From positions 618,721 to 682,720 of the forward strand of contig BJOX01000114.1 of NCBI GenBank assembly GCA_009731375.1: a stretch of DNA of 64,000 nucleotides, given 5' to 3'. Source of the stretch: Paulinella micropora. Lineage: Eukaryota > Cercozoa > Imbricatea > Euglyphida. Below are positions 18,078 through 27,863 of the stretch, piece after piece. The translations under genes and the position numbers were made by a program. Position 1 is the first letter of the stretch. Each line of letters starts with the position of its first letter. The notes beneath the pieces were generated by a model. That model had not been told where the DNA came from, ran no database searches, and saw nothing but the letters and a program-made list of their open reading frames with translations.

Positions 18078-21000
18078 ATGAGCCAATACAAATCGCTCTT
18101 AGGCTTGTCTGAAATTGCGGTTGATAGTCTGGATATAGCCAACCTGGATTTAACGAACACAAACATAGTGGGCTTATACACAGATAGGGTGCCAGAAGAT
18201 GCTGACCCCGTAAATCTTTATTTTACTAANNNNNNNNNNTGACGGACGATTTGATGCGAGGTTGGCTTTAAAATCTACGACCGATGTAAAAGAAGGCACT
18301 AATCTATACTATACTGATGGTAGGTTTGATGCGCGACTAAACACTAAATCAACCACTAACCTAGCCGAAGGCACTAATTTATATTATACTAATGCTAGGT
18401 TTGACACTCAATTAGCAACAAAGAGCACAACCAACTTAACCGAAGGAACTAACTTATACTACACCACAGCAAGGGCTAATACAGATTTTGACACAAGGAT
18501 AGCAACTAAATCAATAGATGCTTTAAGTGATGTAATCATAACAGGCACCCCCGCTGATAACCAACTGCTCATTTACAGCACGGGGCAATGGCGAAATGTT
18601 GCTTCTCCTTTTCTTAGATTGGATGGCCTCACTATGATGTTTGGAAATTTAAATATGGGAGGTTTTAATGTAGTAAATGTCGGTAATGTTGATGGTATTG
18701 ATGTTTCGGCTCTTGATAGTTCCGTGGTAAAACTAACAGGAGACCAGACTATAACAGGAAACAAAACATTTACTACTTATGTGGGTGTAAAAGACTCAAA
18801 TCCATCAAACACTGGCAAGTTATTCTTTAATTACAACAATAATATGGGCTCTATCTATTCGTCGGATGCGGGTGGAGCCACGGGCTATCCACTAACTATT
18901 GTCGGTTCTTCCATACTTTTTGCTCCAACAACAGGGGGCGGAATGACATTGACAAATAATGTTTTAAATTTTAACAGCACAACGGCAATCAGCGGACTGC
19001 CCGCACCATTCTACGACGGCGATGCTTCAACAAAGGCCTACACCGATACGAAACTGGCAAAGGATGGCACAACGGCTATGACGGGTAGTTTAAATATGGG
19101 TGGATTTTCAATAACAAATGTTAATCTTGTTGATGGTATTGATATTTCTACTCTTGATACTTCGGCCGTAAAACTAACAGGAGACCAAACCATAGCAGGA
19201 ACCAAAACATTCAGCAATGTGGTAAATGCGAGTGCGGGGATTGATATGAAAAGCCAAAGCATAACAAATGTTAATCTTGTTGATGGTGTTGATGTTTCTG
19301 CCCTTGATACTTCGGTTGTCAAACTAACAGGAGACCAGACCATAGCAGGAAATAAAAAATTTACTTCAACAATAGAAGTGCGGGGCGCCACAGCTCCAAC
19401 CGCTTTTGATGGTATCGGTGTTGCCTTTGATACAGCGACAAATATAGGAATGATTGCCGCACAAAAAATAGCAACTGCGAGTTGGTATCCGATACAAATA
19501 ACTGGTTCGTATGTTGAGTTATATTCTGGTAATAATGTAATCATAACCGCAACTGGCACGACACTATCTTTAAACAATAGAAAAATAACAAACTTAGCCA
19601 CACCAACAGCAACAACGGACGGAGCGACAAAAGGGTATGCGGATACATTAGACGGCCAAAATGTGAAACTAACAGGAAACCAAACCATAGCAGGAATTAA
19701 GACATTTAGCAGTGCCCTTGAAATAACTGGAAATTCAACGAATGCGACAACAAAAGGAACATTCGTGGTTTTTAACTCCACAGCCAATATAGGAACTATC
19801 GGATGCCTTGATATGGGCACTGGTGTAAATTATAACTTTGAAATAAATGCGAAAAAANNNNNNNNNNNNNNNNNNNNNNNNNNNNNNNNNNNNNNNNNNN
19901 NNNNNNNNNNNNNNNNNNNNNNNNNNNNNNNNNNNNNNNNNNNNNNNNNNNNNNNNNNNNNNNNNNNNNNNNNNNNNNNNNNNNNNNNNNNNNNNNNNNN
20001 NNNNNNNNNNNNNNNNNNNNNNNNNNNNNNNNNNNNNNNNNNNNNNNNNNNNNNNNNNNNNNNNNNNNNNNNNNNNNNNNNNNNNNNNNNNNNNNNNNNN
20101 NNNNNNNNNNNNNNNNNNNNNNNNNNNNNNNNNNNNNNNNNNNNNNNNNNNNNNNNNNNNNNNNNNNNNNNNNNNNNNNNNNNNNNNNNNNNNNNNNNNN
20201 NNNNNNNNNNNNNNNNNNNNNNNNNNNNNNNNNNNNNNNNNNNNNNNNNNNNNNNNNNNNNNNNNNNNNNNNNNNNNNNNNNNNNNNNNNNNNNNNNNNN
20301 GCTCCAACCGCTTTTGATGGTATCGGTGTTGCCTTTGATACAGCGACAAATATAGGAATGATTGCCGCACAAAAAATAGCAACTGCGAGTTGGTATCCGA
20401 TACAAATAACTGGTTCGTATGTTGAGTTATATTCTGGTAATAATGTAATCATAACCGCAACTGGCACGACACTATCTTTAAACAATAGAAAAATAACAAA
20501 CTTAGCCACACCAACAGCAACAACGGACGGAGCGACAAAAGGGTATGCGGATACATTAGACGGCCAAAATGTGAAACTAACAGGAAACCAAACCATAGCA
20601 GGAATTAAGACATTTAGCAGTGCCCTTGAAATAACTGGAAATTCAACGAATGCGACAACAAAAGGAACATTCGTGGTTTTTAACTCCACAGCCAATATAG
20701 GAACTATCGGATGCCTTGATATGGGCACTGGTGTAAATTATAACTTTGAAATAAATGCGAAAAAAGTAAGTTTTGTTATTGATGGGGCGATTGTCGGTTG
20801 GGTAAATGCTTCGGGGCTAGATTGTAATAGTAGCAAAATAGCCAACCTTGGAACTCCGACATTATCAACGGATGGAGCAACAAAAGGATATGCGGACACA
20901 TTGGACGGACAAAATGTAAAACTAACAACAGACCAAACCATAACAGGAAGTAAAACATTTAACGGGGCGAGCACTGTGATAAAATATCTAACTTTAACGA

Positions 21001-22657
21001 ACAATGCCGATTTTAATAATCAAACTATCACTAATGGTGGCAATATAACATATAATGGTGCGAGGATATTAAACCAAAATGGAGGTGATATCTTTTTCAG
21101 TCAGACAACGGGGGATTACCAATATTTCTTATTTACTCTAAATACTGCTTCAAGTGGAACCGCGAACCAACGAGGTTATGTATTCACGAATGTAGCATCT
21201 GATGTAAAAGGGGCGGGACTTTATATTTCAAAACTTTTGGATAATAAAAGTGCTTCGTCTGACATTGTCCGTTTTAACAATGCTGGCGGTATGAGGTTTT
21301 ATGGTGCCTTAGATATGAACTCAAACAACATAACAAATGGTGGAACAATAACGGGAACTACAATTACTTCAACCGCGGGTATATCAACAACAACGGCAAC
21401 CGCAAGTGGATTAATAACAGCAAATGCGGGGATATCAACGACGACATTAACAACAAGCGACAATATAGTAGTAGGTGCTGGAAAAAGTGTTTTCATTGAT
21501 AGAAATGCCTTGGCCAACAATAAACTGGTTTTATGGGATGAACACCTTCAACGACTGCTTTTCTTGGATTTGGTGTTGCTAGTAATACATTGATTTATAA
21601 TGTTAATTCTGCCGATAGCCACGTATTTTATCATAGTGCGGCGACAGAATTATTTAGAATTAACAACACAGCAATCACTGCTTCAAAGGCACTAACTGCG
21701 AATGCGGGAATTACATTATCAACAAGTAGTTTTTTAACCGCGAATGGAGGGTCAAAAATAACAATTCAAAACGGAGTAAATGGGGGACCAAACAACGGAA
21801 TATTTTTGTATGCGAGCAATGACACGAACTGGGGAATTTATATGGGTCAGCCGGGAAATAACAAAAGTTTATCAAATGGAACAGCGGTCGCAGGGAATGG
21901 TATTACGGGTTTTCTTATGAGATTTAGAGTAAATAATTCTACAAATGAGGGTGCCGTGTGGGAGAATAGCGGCGAAGTTCTTCTAATGTCGTTAAATGGG
22001 TCGGACGGGTCGTTATGGACAAAAGGATTGATAACTGCTAATGCGGGATTAACTATGCCAACAACATCAAGCGGATTTTTGACAATAAGACAAAGACCAG
22101 GCAATACATCCAACCCACAAATATATATGAAAGCAGGAGACTCATCAGGTTATGCTTCAATAATGAATACAGGAGGTTTATTACATGCTTGGTCAACTTC
22201 ATTATCAAATGGTGAAAACAATACGGGTTATGTTTATTTGGCTGCGGGAGCAAATACATGGTCTTCTGGTTCAGACAGGAGATTAAAATCAGATATTAAA
22301 ACACTAGAATGTGAGGGATGTTGTGAGAAACTTATGAAAATAAACTGCTGTTCATATTATTGGAAATCAGACGAGAAAAAAGAAAAAAAGAGCCACGGAT
22401 TTATTGCCGACGAGGTTAAAAAAATATTTCCAGAATTTGTATCTGAAAGTGGAATGAAGGCAGACGACGGAAAAAGCATCCTTGAAGGAGTATCATATAT
22501 GGAATTTATACCAGTATTAGTCAGTGCTTTTCAACATTTAACGGAAAGAGTAGTTAATTTAGAAAAAGAAAATAAAACTTTACTTAATATATTACAAGAC
22601 CAAGCGAACCAATTAGCAGAAATACGAGCAGTTTTATTTCCTTCAAATGCCCCCTAG
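18078..22657 (+). CDS. Phage-type fibre protein with S74 intramolecular chaperone, apparently frameshifted
   Basis: ATG 18078 (MSQYKSLLGLSEIAV) matches the element 1 start. Shaft repeats of the form GTNLYYT-x3-RFD come first (18180-18510), then many VKLTGDQTIAG units. The C-terminus (about 22262-22654) has SDRRLKSDIKTL and GFIADEVKKIFPEF, diagnostic of Peptidase S74, with a final coiled coil (VVNLEKENKTLLNILQDQ). Gaps lie at 18230-18239 and 19858-20300. The sequence 19393-19857 is repeated exactly at 20301-20765 around the second gap, so the true length is unknown. Near 21540 the frame shifts by one nucleotide: the upstream frame stops at 21591, and the other frame carries on coherently to the S74 domain. 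Family role: a trimeric receptor-binding fibre that self-cleaves after folding. The stop overlaps the next gene's start by 11 nt. Confidence 0.85.
18230..18239. other. Assembly gap (10 N)
   Basis: Short N run inside the fibre shaft repeats, where repeat units make assembly ambiguous. Confidence 1.
19393..20765. other. Probable assembly artefact: gap flanked by identical 465-bp sequences
   Basis: 19393-19857 and 20301-20765 read the same over their whole length, with 443 N between. A perfect duplication ending exactly at a gap is most simply two contig ends not merged. A real fibre-domain duplication is possible but less likely. Confidence 0.85.
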
Positions 22658-22985
22658 ATTACACCCACCACCACCAATCATAGAGACGGAAGACCTTACA
22701 CCCGAACTCAAAAACCGTGTGCTTGATGTCCAAATTAAGCAGGAAGAAAAAAAATTAGACCACGAATACGAGGACAGCTGGGATTGCTGTTTGACTAAGC
22801 GAAAAACCGACAGCCGACTTATCAAATACTTGTTTCAAATGGGTATCATTATCGCCATCATCACCCTTTGTATTGTAAGGCTATCTGAAAAGAACTTACC
22901 GTGCAAGGTTGCCAACACTTATGTGGGTATTTTGACCTTGCTTATCGGCATCTGCCTTCCTAGCCCATCTTCAAGTAAGAAGTGA
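22647..22985 (+). CDS. Small membrane protein with two TM segments
   Basis: 112 residues from ATG 22647, overlapping the fibre stop. Pro-rich head (MPPRLHPPPPII), a charged helix (LTPELKNRVLDVQIKQEEKK, about 18-37), a CC pair (47-48), then two hydrophobic stretches (about 61-79 and 90-106) with a short loop and a Ser/Lys tail. The overlap with the fibre gene is kept in element 1, suggesting translational coupling or joint function. Family not recognised. It might be a virion membrane protein, a holin-like protein or a fibre partner. Confidence 0.75.
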   Translation: MPPRLHPPPPIIETEDLTPELKNRVLDVQIKQEEKKLDHEYEDSWDCCLTKRKTDSRLIKYLFQMGIIIAIITLCIVRLSEKNLPCKVANTYVGILTLLIGICLPSPSSSKK

Positions 22986-23204
22986 GCATTCATATAGATA
23001 GACTTTATACCACGAAGCATCATTTGAGCAGATTAGCGGAATAGCTTCATCAAAACTAACACACCAATCACTAAAAGGCTTATACACACATCCTTGTTTT
23101 ATACACCACACACAACTTTCATTTTTTTTAACACTGACCCGTGAATAGAAATCACAAGCAGTCCGACCTAACACAGAGCACACAAATAATAATATTAATA
23201 ACAT
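22971..23204 (-). CDS. Small secreted Cys-rich protein, PSI-like
   Basis: 77 residues from ATG 23204. A hydrophobic signal-like N-terminus (MLLILLFVCSVLG) is followed by eight-Cys spacing including CVWCIKQGCVYKPFSDWC, which resembles the cysteine core of PSI (plexin-semaphorin-integrin) domains. It is the only minus-strand gene in the morphogenesis cluster and its 3' end overlaps the TM gene by 15 nt. The AT-rich sequence 23205-23241 would be a divergent promoter shared with the next gene. Cysteine spacing plus signal peptide argue for a real gene, but there is no second copy to compare. Inference: a secreted or virion-surface disulphide protein. Confidence 0.5.
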   Translation of the reverse strand: MLLILLFVCSVLGRTACDFYSRVSVKKNESCVWCIKQGCVYKPFSDWCVSFDEAIPLICSNDASWYKVYLYECSLLT

Positions 23205-23241
23205 AATATATTATACAACATATAGAAACAAAAAATCGCAA

Positions 23242-23604
23242 ATGACGGATTTCAAATACCAAAAGATTATTTTTCTAAGTAATGATTTTGCTGGTGGTAG
23301 CAAGACATTTGACAAAAACATTCAAATGAACTTTACACCAACCAGGATGAATGTTAAGTTTATTCACTATATGAACGATATGACGGAAACGAAAACAAAA
23401 ATCCTTCATATGGACCGCATCGGCATTATCGGCACATTCGCCGATAGCAACACCGCAAACATTTCCAATCTCAGCTACAACTTAGGTATTATTAATTGGA
23501 CAGATGGCCAGTATTCGTTTAGGGTATTGAAAACGGACAATGGCAATATTGAGACCGACCAACTAGCTGGAAGAATTATTATTTGTTTAGAATTTCTGTG
23601 GTAA
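23242..23604 (+). CDS. Hypothetical 120-residue protein, likely structural
   Basis: MTDFKYQKIIFLSNDFAGG..., beta-rich (MNVKFIHYMND, RIGIIGTFADS, GRIIICLEFLW) without signal or TM segments, 13 bp upstream of the packaging ATPase and in the same direction. The composition resembles small jelly-roll or cement proteins, but I recognise no family. Location in the capsid gene cluster is the main clue. Confidence 0.65.
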   Translation: MTDFKYQKIIFLSNDFAGGSKTFDKNIQMNFTPTRMNVKFIHYMNDMTETKTKILHMDRIGIIGTFADSNTANISNLSYNLGIINWTDGQYSFRVLKTDNGNIETDQLAGRIIICLEFLW

Positions 23605-23617
23605 TAAAAATATAGCG

Positions 23618-24439
23618 ATGGAAAAAATTAATGATATACGAGTTAGACCAGTCAAGCAAAACGGAGATGGCGACAAGTTGGCAAAAGGACATAAGTTGTT
23701 TTATGAACCGTATGCCAACATTTTTCTTCTCGCTCGCAAGAAGAGTGGCAAGACGACCGCACTGTTTGAAATCCTGAAACGAACTACCGACAAAAAAACA
23801 AGGATTGTTATTATTGCCAGCACGATACACAAGGACCACATATACAAAGAAATGGTTAAGCACTTCAAGAAGAAAGGCAATCCAATGGCGATATATACAT
23901 ATTTGAAAACGGATGGACTGTCTGTCATAGATTACGAGTTAGACAAACTGAACAAGCCAGACGAGGAGCAAGAAGGTGAAATCATTCAAGACGGCAAAGA
24001 AGAACCGAAGCCGAAGTTTTTATACTTTGGAAAAGAGGACGAAAAGAAAAAGGAGGTAGGCGAAAAACCACCGAGACCGAGCAAATACATCACACCAGAA
24101 GTCGTGTTCGTGTTAGATGACCTCGGCTCTGGTTTAAGAGATAAGTCAGTAAGCGACCTGTTGAAAAAAAATAGACACTACAAGTCAAAGGTGATTATGA
24201 GCTCGCAATACCTACAAGACCTATCTCCTGCTAGTTTGAAACAACTAGACTATATATTAATCTTTGGTGGACAGTCTCAGGATAAAATGGAACTTGTATA
24301 CAAGCATCTGGACCTTGGATATGAGTTTGATTACTTCCTAAACAGATATCACGAAGCGACGAAGGAAAGATTTAACTTTTTGTATGTTGATGCGGTGTCT
24401 GATGAATTACGAAAGAACTTCAATATTCGTTTTAAGTAA
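23618..24439 (+). CDS. DNA-packaging ATPase (FtsK/HerA-type)
   Basis: 273 residues. Walker A ARKKSGKTT at 39-47, where the first Gly of GxxxxGK(T/S) is Ala. Walker B VVFVLDDLG lies at about 161-169. The sensor-like VIMSSQYLQDLSP follows, as in A32-type packaging ATPases of Polintons, virophages and large DNA viruses. The length fits that family. The insert between Walker A and B is Lys/Glu-rich. Known role: pumps genomic DNA into preformed capsids. It lies between capsid-cluster genes on the same strand. Confidence 0.85.
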   Translation: MEKINDIRVRPVKQNGDGDKLAKGHKLFYEPYANIFLLARKKSGKTTALFEILKRTTDKKTRIVIIASTIHKDHIYKEMVKHFKKKGNPMAIYTYLKTDGLSVIDYELDKLNKPDEEQEGEIIQDGKEEPKPKFLYFGKEDEKKKEVGEKPPRPSKYITPEVVFVLDDLGSGLRDKSVSDLLKKNRHYKSKVIMSSQYLQDLSPASLKQLDYILIFGGQSQDKMELVYKHLDLGYEFDYFLNRYHEATKERFNFLYVDAVSDELRKNFNIRFK

Positions 24440-24473
24440 TTTTATTATTTATTTTTTTTAGAACTATATATAG

Positions 24474-24785
24474 ATGCCAACATCACCAGTGATTATTTCA
24501 CAACCAGCGGGATACAATATCGGATACAATCCAAGCCCAGTCAAAATGCCACAAGCAGGAGGGAAAAGAAAATCAAAAAAGAAACAAACAGGAGGTAAGG
24601 TCAACTGGAAAAAAGTCGGACAAGCAATATTGGATGCTAATAGGTTTATCAAGAAGAACCAATTGATTTCAAGGGGTGCTACTTTTCTTAGCGATGTCGG
24701 AGTGCCTTATGCGGACCGTGTAGCAAAGGCCGCGATGAGGCAAGGCTACGGCAAGCAACGAGGTGGAGCCGTTAAGTTTCGGTAG
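24474..24785 (+). CDS. Small basic virion-type protein with Gly-Gly sites
   Basis: 103 residues, MPTSPVIISQPAGYNIGYNP..., very Lys/Arg/Gly-rich, with AGGKRKSKKK, TGGKVNWKK and QRGGAVKFR. A central helix (VGQAILDANRFIKK...GVPYADRVAKAA) may be amphipathic. Gly-Gly motifs of this sort are cleaved by adenain-type proteases, and the protease gene follows immediately. By analogy with adenovirus core/cement proteins it may bind DNA or membrane inside the capsid; this is inference from composition and location. Confidence 0.6.
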   Translation: MPTSPVIISQPAGYNIGYNPSPVKMPQAGGKRKSKKKQTGGKVNWKKVGQAILDANRFIKKNQLISRGATFLSDVGVPYADRVAKAAMRQGYGKQRGGAVKFR

Positions 24786-24870
24786 GGACAAGCCCCTACA
24801 ACCCCCTGGTAGGATAAAATAAAAAACTAAACCTTCTATTATTTTTTTTACTAATAATATAATAGTAGTA

Positions 24871-26751
24871 ATGCGAAGTAAGCCAAAGAAACAGCGACCT
24901 CCGAGGATATACAGAACCAAAGATGGCCGACCGTATATTAAAGTAAAAGGCAAGCGAGCATATCTCAACTTTGGCGAGAAAACGAATGACCTTTCAACAC
25001 TTCAAATCGTTAAACTGTTTCTGAAATATATGAAAGGGGACAATAAAACGAAGAAAACACGAAAGACGAAGGAGCGAATTGTTAAGTCAGAATTCAATCG
25101 CCTTGAACACGAGAACCGCAACCAGATACAAAACAACCTGCTGAAAAAATATGAACTAATACACGAGCAGGAGCAAAAGGAAAAGAAGTTAAGAGAACAG
25201 GCAGAAGATGAGAAAAAAAGAATGGAGAGGAAGGAGAATGCCGACATTAAAGAAAGACAAGAAGACCTCATAAGGGAGGCGAACAGAGAGCAAAAACTAA
25301 AAGAGGATGTAAAATTTGAACAAGATAGAAAAAATAATTTAATGCTATTACCACCTTTCCAACCTCAATACATACAAGCACCACCACAAGCACCACAATT
25401 AGGACCACCACAAGCACCACAAGCACCACAAGCACCACAAGCACCACAAGCACCACAAGCACCAGAAGCACCACAAGCACCAGAAGAAAAGCAGATGCCA
25501 TTGAAAACAAAAGAAGAGAAAAAGGCTGAGAAGGAATTAAAAGAAAAATACATTGAATTAATGAAGAAAGCTGGCTTTACAACTAAATTTATTAAAAGTT
25601 TGAGCAAAACAGAATTTATCAAACTTGGCACTGGAATAGAGAAAGCGATAGCCGATGCCCAATCAGCAGATGAGCAGAAAGAACTGGCGGAACAATACAA
25701 AAAAGAATTAGAACAAGAAAAAAAACTAGCGGAGGCCAAAGCGAAACACTTTGAAATTAAAGATAAAATATCATACATATCCGCAGGTTTAAGAAATGAT
25801 TACAAGTATCCGAAATTGGATATACCCAAAACTTTGGGCCCTGCTTTGGAAAAAGAAATGAAAGCTCGGGGCAAACCACCACCAAAAAAAGTTAAAGGAA
25901 AACACACGACTGCGGGTATGGCACAAGTTATAGTAGATGAAGGTATTGATTTAGGAATAGACCAGAATGAAATGAGAAAGAAACTCGCTGATTATTTGGG
26001 AATAAACCAAGCTGGTGCTGGGGCAAAAACGATGGAGGAATTAATACACAAACTTTTAACGATAGCAAAAATTAAGAAATATTTGAAGAAGGGCAAATAC
26101 AGAAAAAAAATGAAGAAGAAGGATTATGTAAGTAGCTTAGTAACTGAAATGAGAAGCGACCCAAACATTAAAAATCAAGTTTCAAATACTCTCGGTATTC
26201 AACCAACCGAGGAACAGCCAACAGAAGAGCAACAAACAACACCAACAGAAGAGCAACCACCACAACAACCGCCAGCCACCGAACCACCACAACAACCGCC
26301 AGCCACCGAACCACCCACAGAAGAGCAACAAAAGCTACCCGTTAACTTAGCGGGGGAAGGTAGAGGGCTAATGACGGATGAAATAGACAACATTATGAAA
26401 AAGCACGAATGGTATTTGGGGACTGTGGCGAGCGACGAAATAAACAAACTGAAACCAGAAAAAAGAAAGAAGTATGGCTTTATAATGAACTTGGATAAGT
26501 CTAGCCAACCAGGCTCACATTGGATTGCTGTTTGGATTGACACAATTAAAGATGACACTATTGAAATCTACGACCCTCTCGCACTGTATAAGCCGACTGA
26601 ACTATTTCTACACCAAATGAAACAGCTTATTGAAAAGAGTAAGCCGAACACATACCTGCTTATGAAGGTTAATCAAGTCAAAAACCAAAGCGACACAACA
26701 GATACCTGCGGATGGCATAGTATTAGGTTTTTGTTAGAGCGCAAAAGGTAA
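24871..26751 (+). CDS. Adenain/Ulp1-like maturation protease with long coiled-coil and Pro-Gln-Ala N-terminus
   Basis: 626 residues from ATG 24871. Order: basic head; Lys/Glu coiled coil (about 60-150); (APQAPQ)n repeats (about 168-208); a second charged helix; an EEQPTEEQ/PPQQPPATE repeat (about 450-490); and a C-terminal cysteine protease domain. Catalytic residues are His in GSHWIAVW (about 550), Asp in IEIYDPL, Gln in VKNQSD and Cys in DTCGWH (about 613). The stop at 26749 follows RFLLERKR. The +1 frame continues sensibly from there (NRFKFASGW...) to 26857, so a 1-nt loss in the AAAAGG run may have removed about 34 residues. The catalytic Cys is upstream of it. The domain is known to process virion precursors; such a long N-terminal extension is unusual and may be a scaffold or cleavage-rich precursor. 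Confidence 0.8.
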   Translation: MRSKPKKQRPPRIYRTKDGRPYIKVKGKRAYLNFGEKTNDLSTLQIVKLFLKYMKGDNKTKKTRKTKERIVKSEFNRLEHENRNQIQNNLLKKYELIHEQEQKEKKLREQAEDEKKRMERKENADIKERQEDLIREANREQKLKEDVKFEQDRKNNLMLLPPFQPQYIQAPPQAPQLGPPQAPQAPQAPQAPQAPQAPEAPQAPEEKQMPLKTKEEKKAEKELKEKYIELMKKAGFTTKFIKSLSKTEFIKLGTGIEKAIADAQSADEQKELAEQYKKELEQEKKLAEAKAKHFEIKDKISYISAGLRNDYKYPKLDIPKTLGPALEKEMKARGKPPPKKVKGKHTTAGMAQVIVDEGIDLGIDQNEMRKKLADYLGINQAGAGAKTMEELIHKLLTIAKIKKYLKKGKYRKKMKKKDYVSSLVTEMRSDPNIKNQVSNTLGIQPTEEQPTEEQQTTPTEEQPPQQPPATEPPQQPPATEPPTEEQQKLPVNLAGEGRGLMTDEIDNIMKKHEWYLGTVASDEINKLKPEKRKKYGFIMNLDKSSQPGSHWIAVWIDTIKDDTIEIYDPLALYKPTELFLHQMKQLIEKSKPNTYLLMKVNQVKNQSDTTDTCGWHSIRFLLERKR

Positions 26752-26920
26752 TCGGTTTAAATTTGCCAGCGGTTGGACAGACTTAAAAGAAAAAGAAGCC
26801 GATGAGTTGAAAGTCCAGAACGGCTATGGCTTTGACACTTTTATTTAGTAGGGGCCTGCTCCCCCTACGACCCCGCCAGTAAAATAAAAATATATTTTCC
26901 AATATATAGTTTTTGAGATT

Positions 26921-26949
26921 GTAAGTGGTTTTTGAAAAAAAGCACTTAC
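26921..26949 (+). promoter_or_regulatory. Palindromic motif at minor capsid gene start
   Basis: GTAAGTGG-TTTTTGAAAAAAA-GCACTTAC: 7-bp outer stem plus an inner T/A stem, ending 1 base before the ATG. Nearly identical to 27829-27858 before the major capsid gene. Candidate late promoter, or a hairpin in the 5' leader. Confidence 0.6.
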
Positions 26950-26950
26950 T

Positions 26951-27763
26951 ATGGAATACCGTGGTGGGCGAAGTAGCAACATTTACTATGTCAACAGCAA
27001 AAATAGGATAAACGGCACGGACAGTGATTTCACACACTCCATTGATATGAAATCGCTAGACAATCCAACACATTGTAAAATTTTACATATATATGTGCCG
27101 AAGTCGTATTATTCTGTTTCTTCGCCATACAATACTTTTACTCTGAGTGAAGATGGATTTGAGGCTCTAATTACGATACCCGAAGGAAACTACACGATGA
27201 ATAACTTAAAGAATAAACTGGCCGAGGTGCTAACCGCAGATAGCCCCAATGACTACACATATACAATAACAAGCAACAATACCAATACCGACCCAGAAGA
27301 CGGTAAGCTATTATTTACCGTAGCTAACAATGGAGGCATTCAACCGCGGTTTATATTTGACACCGAAACTCGTATTCACGAAGTAATGGGTTTTGACCGC
27401 GACTCAACATATTTCTTTGCCAACAATACCATTAGGTCCCCAAATGTCATAATCTTGACTGGCGAAAAAACATTATATTTACAGTCAGATTTAGTAGGCG
27501 AAGGCGATAATCACGTATTACAGGAAATATACACAGCGAATGAAATCCCGTTCGGCTCTGTTATTTACGACGGAAGCGGGTCAGAGTATGGCAAACGACT
27601 ATCTACGAGTTCAAGCAATGTGTATCGGTTTTACTTGACCGACGAAAACGACCAACCCATTAACCTCAACGGCCTTGGCATTGTTATGACCTTGTTGATT
27701 TACAGAGAAACGAATTACTTTAATTTATTTACATCGTTTTTTAATTTGTTAAAAAGCCGATAA
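26951..27763 (+). CDS. Minor capsid protein (penton, single jelly-roll)
   Basis: 270 residues, MEYRGGRSSNIYYVNSKNR. It has features of Polinton/virophage penton proteins: an N-terminal segment with TDSDFTHSIDM, the block KILHIYVPKSYYSV, EGNYTMNNLKNKLAEVL (as in the family), and beta-rich remainder with no TM segment. It lies directly before the major capsid gene, as in most Polintons, and shares the palindromic leader motif with it. Known role: forms the pentameric vertices of the icosahedral capsid. Assignment rests on motif pattern, length and synteny. Confidence 0.75.
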   Translation: MEYRGGRSSNIYYVNSKNRINGTDSDFTHSIDMKSLDNPTHCKILHIYVPKSYYSVSSPYNTFTLSEDGFEALITIPEGNYTMNNLKNKLAEVLTADSPNDYTYTITSNNTNTDPEDGKLLFTVANNGGIQPRFIFDTETRIHEVMGFDRDSTYFFANNTIRSPNVIILTGEKTLYLQSDLVGEGDNHVLQEIYTANEIPFGSVIYDGSGSEYGKRLSTSSSNVYRFYLTDENDQPINLNGLGIVMTLLIYRETNYFNLFTSFFNLLKSR

Positions 27764-27828
27764 TTAATTAATTTATTTTTTTTCTCAGATTAAAATATAG
27801 AACCCTTTGAAAAATCGTTTTTGAGTTC

Positions 27829-27858
27829 GTAAGTGGTTTTTGAAAAAAAAGCACTTAC
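27829..27858 (+). promoter_or_regulatory. Palindromic motif at major capsid gene start
   Basis: Same motif as 26921-26949 with one extra A in the loop and the same preceding TTTTTGAG. It ends 5 bases before the ATG at 27864. Confidence 0.6.
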
Positions 27859-27863
27859 ACAAA

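Noticed and set aside
19038-20728. Minus-strand frames opposite the element 2 fibre gene
   Set aside because: Same shadow effect, and partly made of N.
26921-26949. Tiny intron (GTAAGT...AAAAG) before the capsid gene
   Set aside because: Only about 22 nt, below the 40-70 nt of other introns here; the palindrome explains both ends better.
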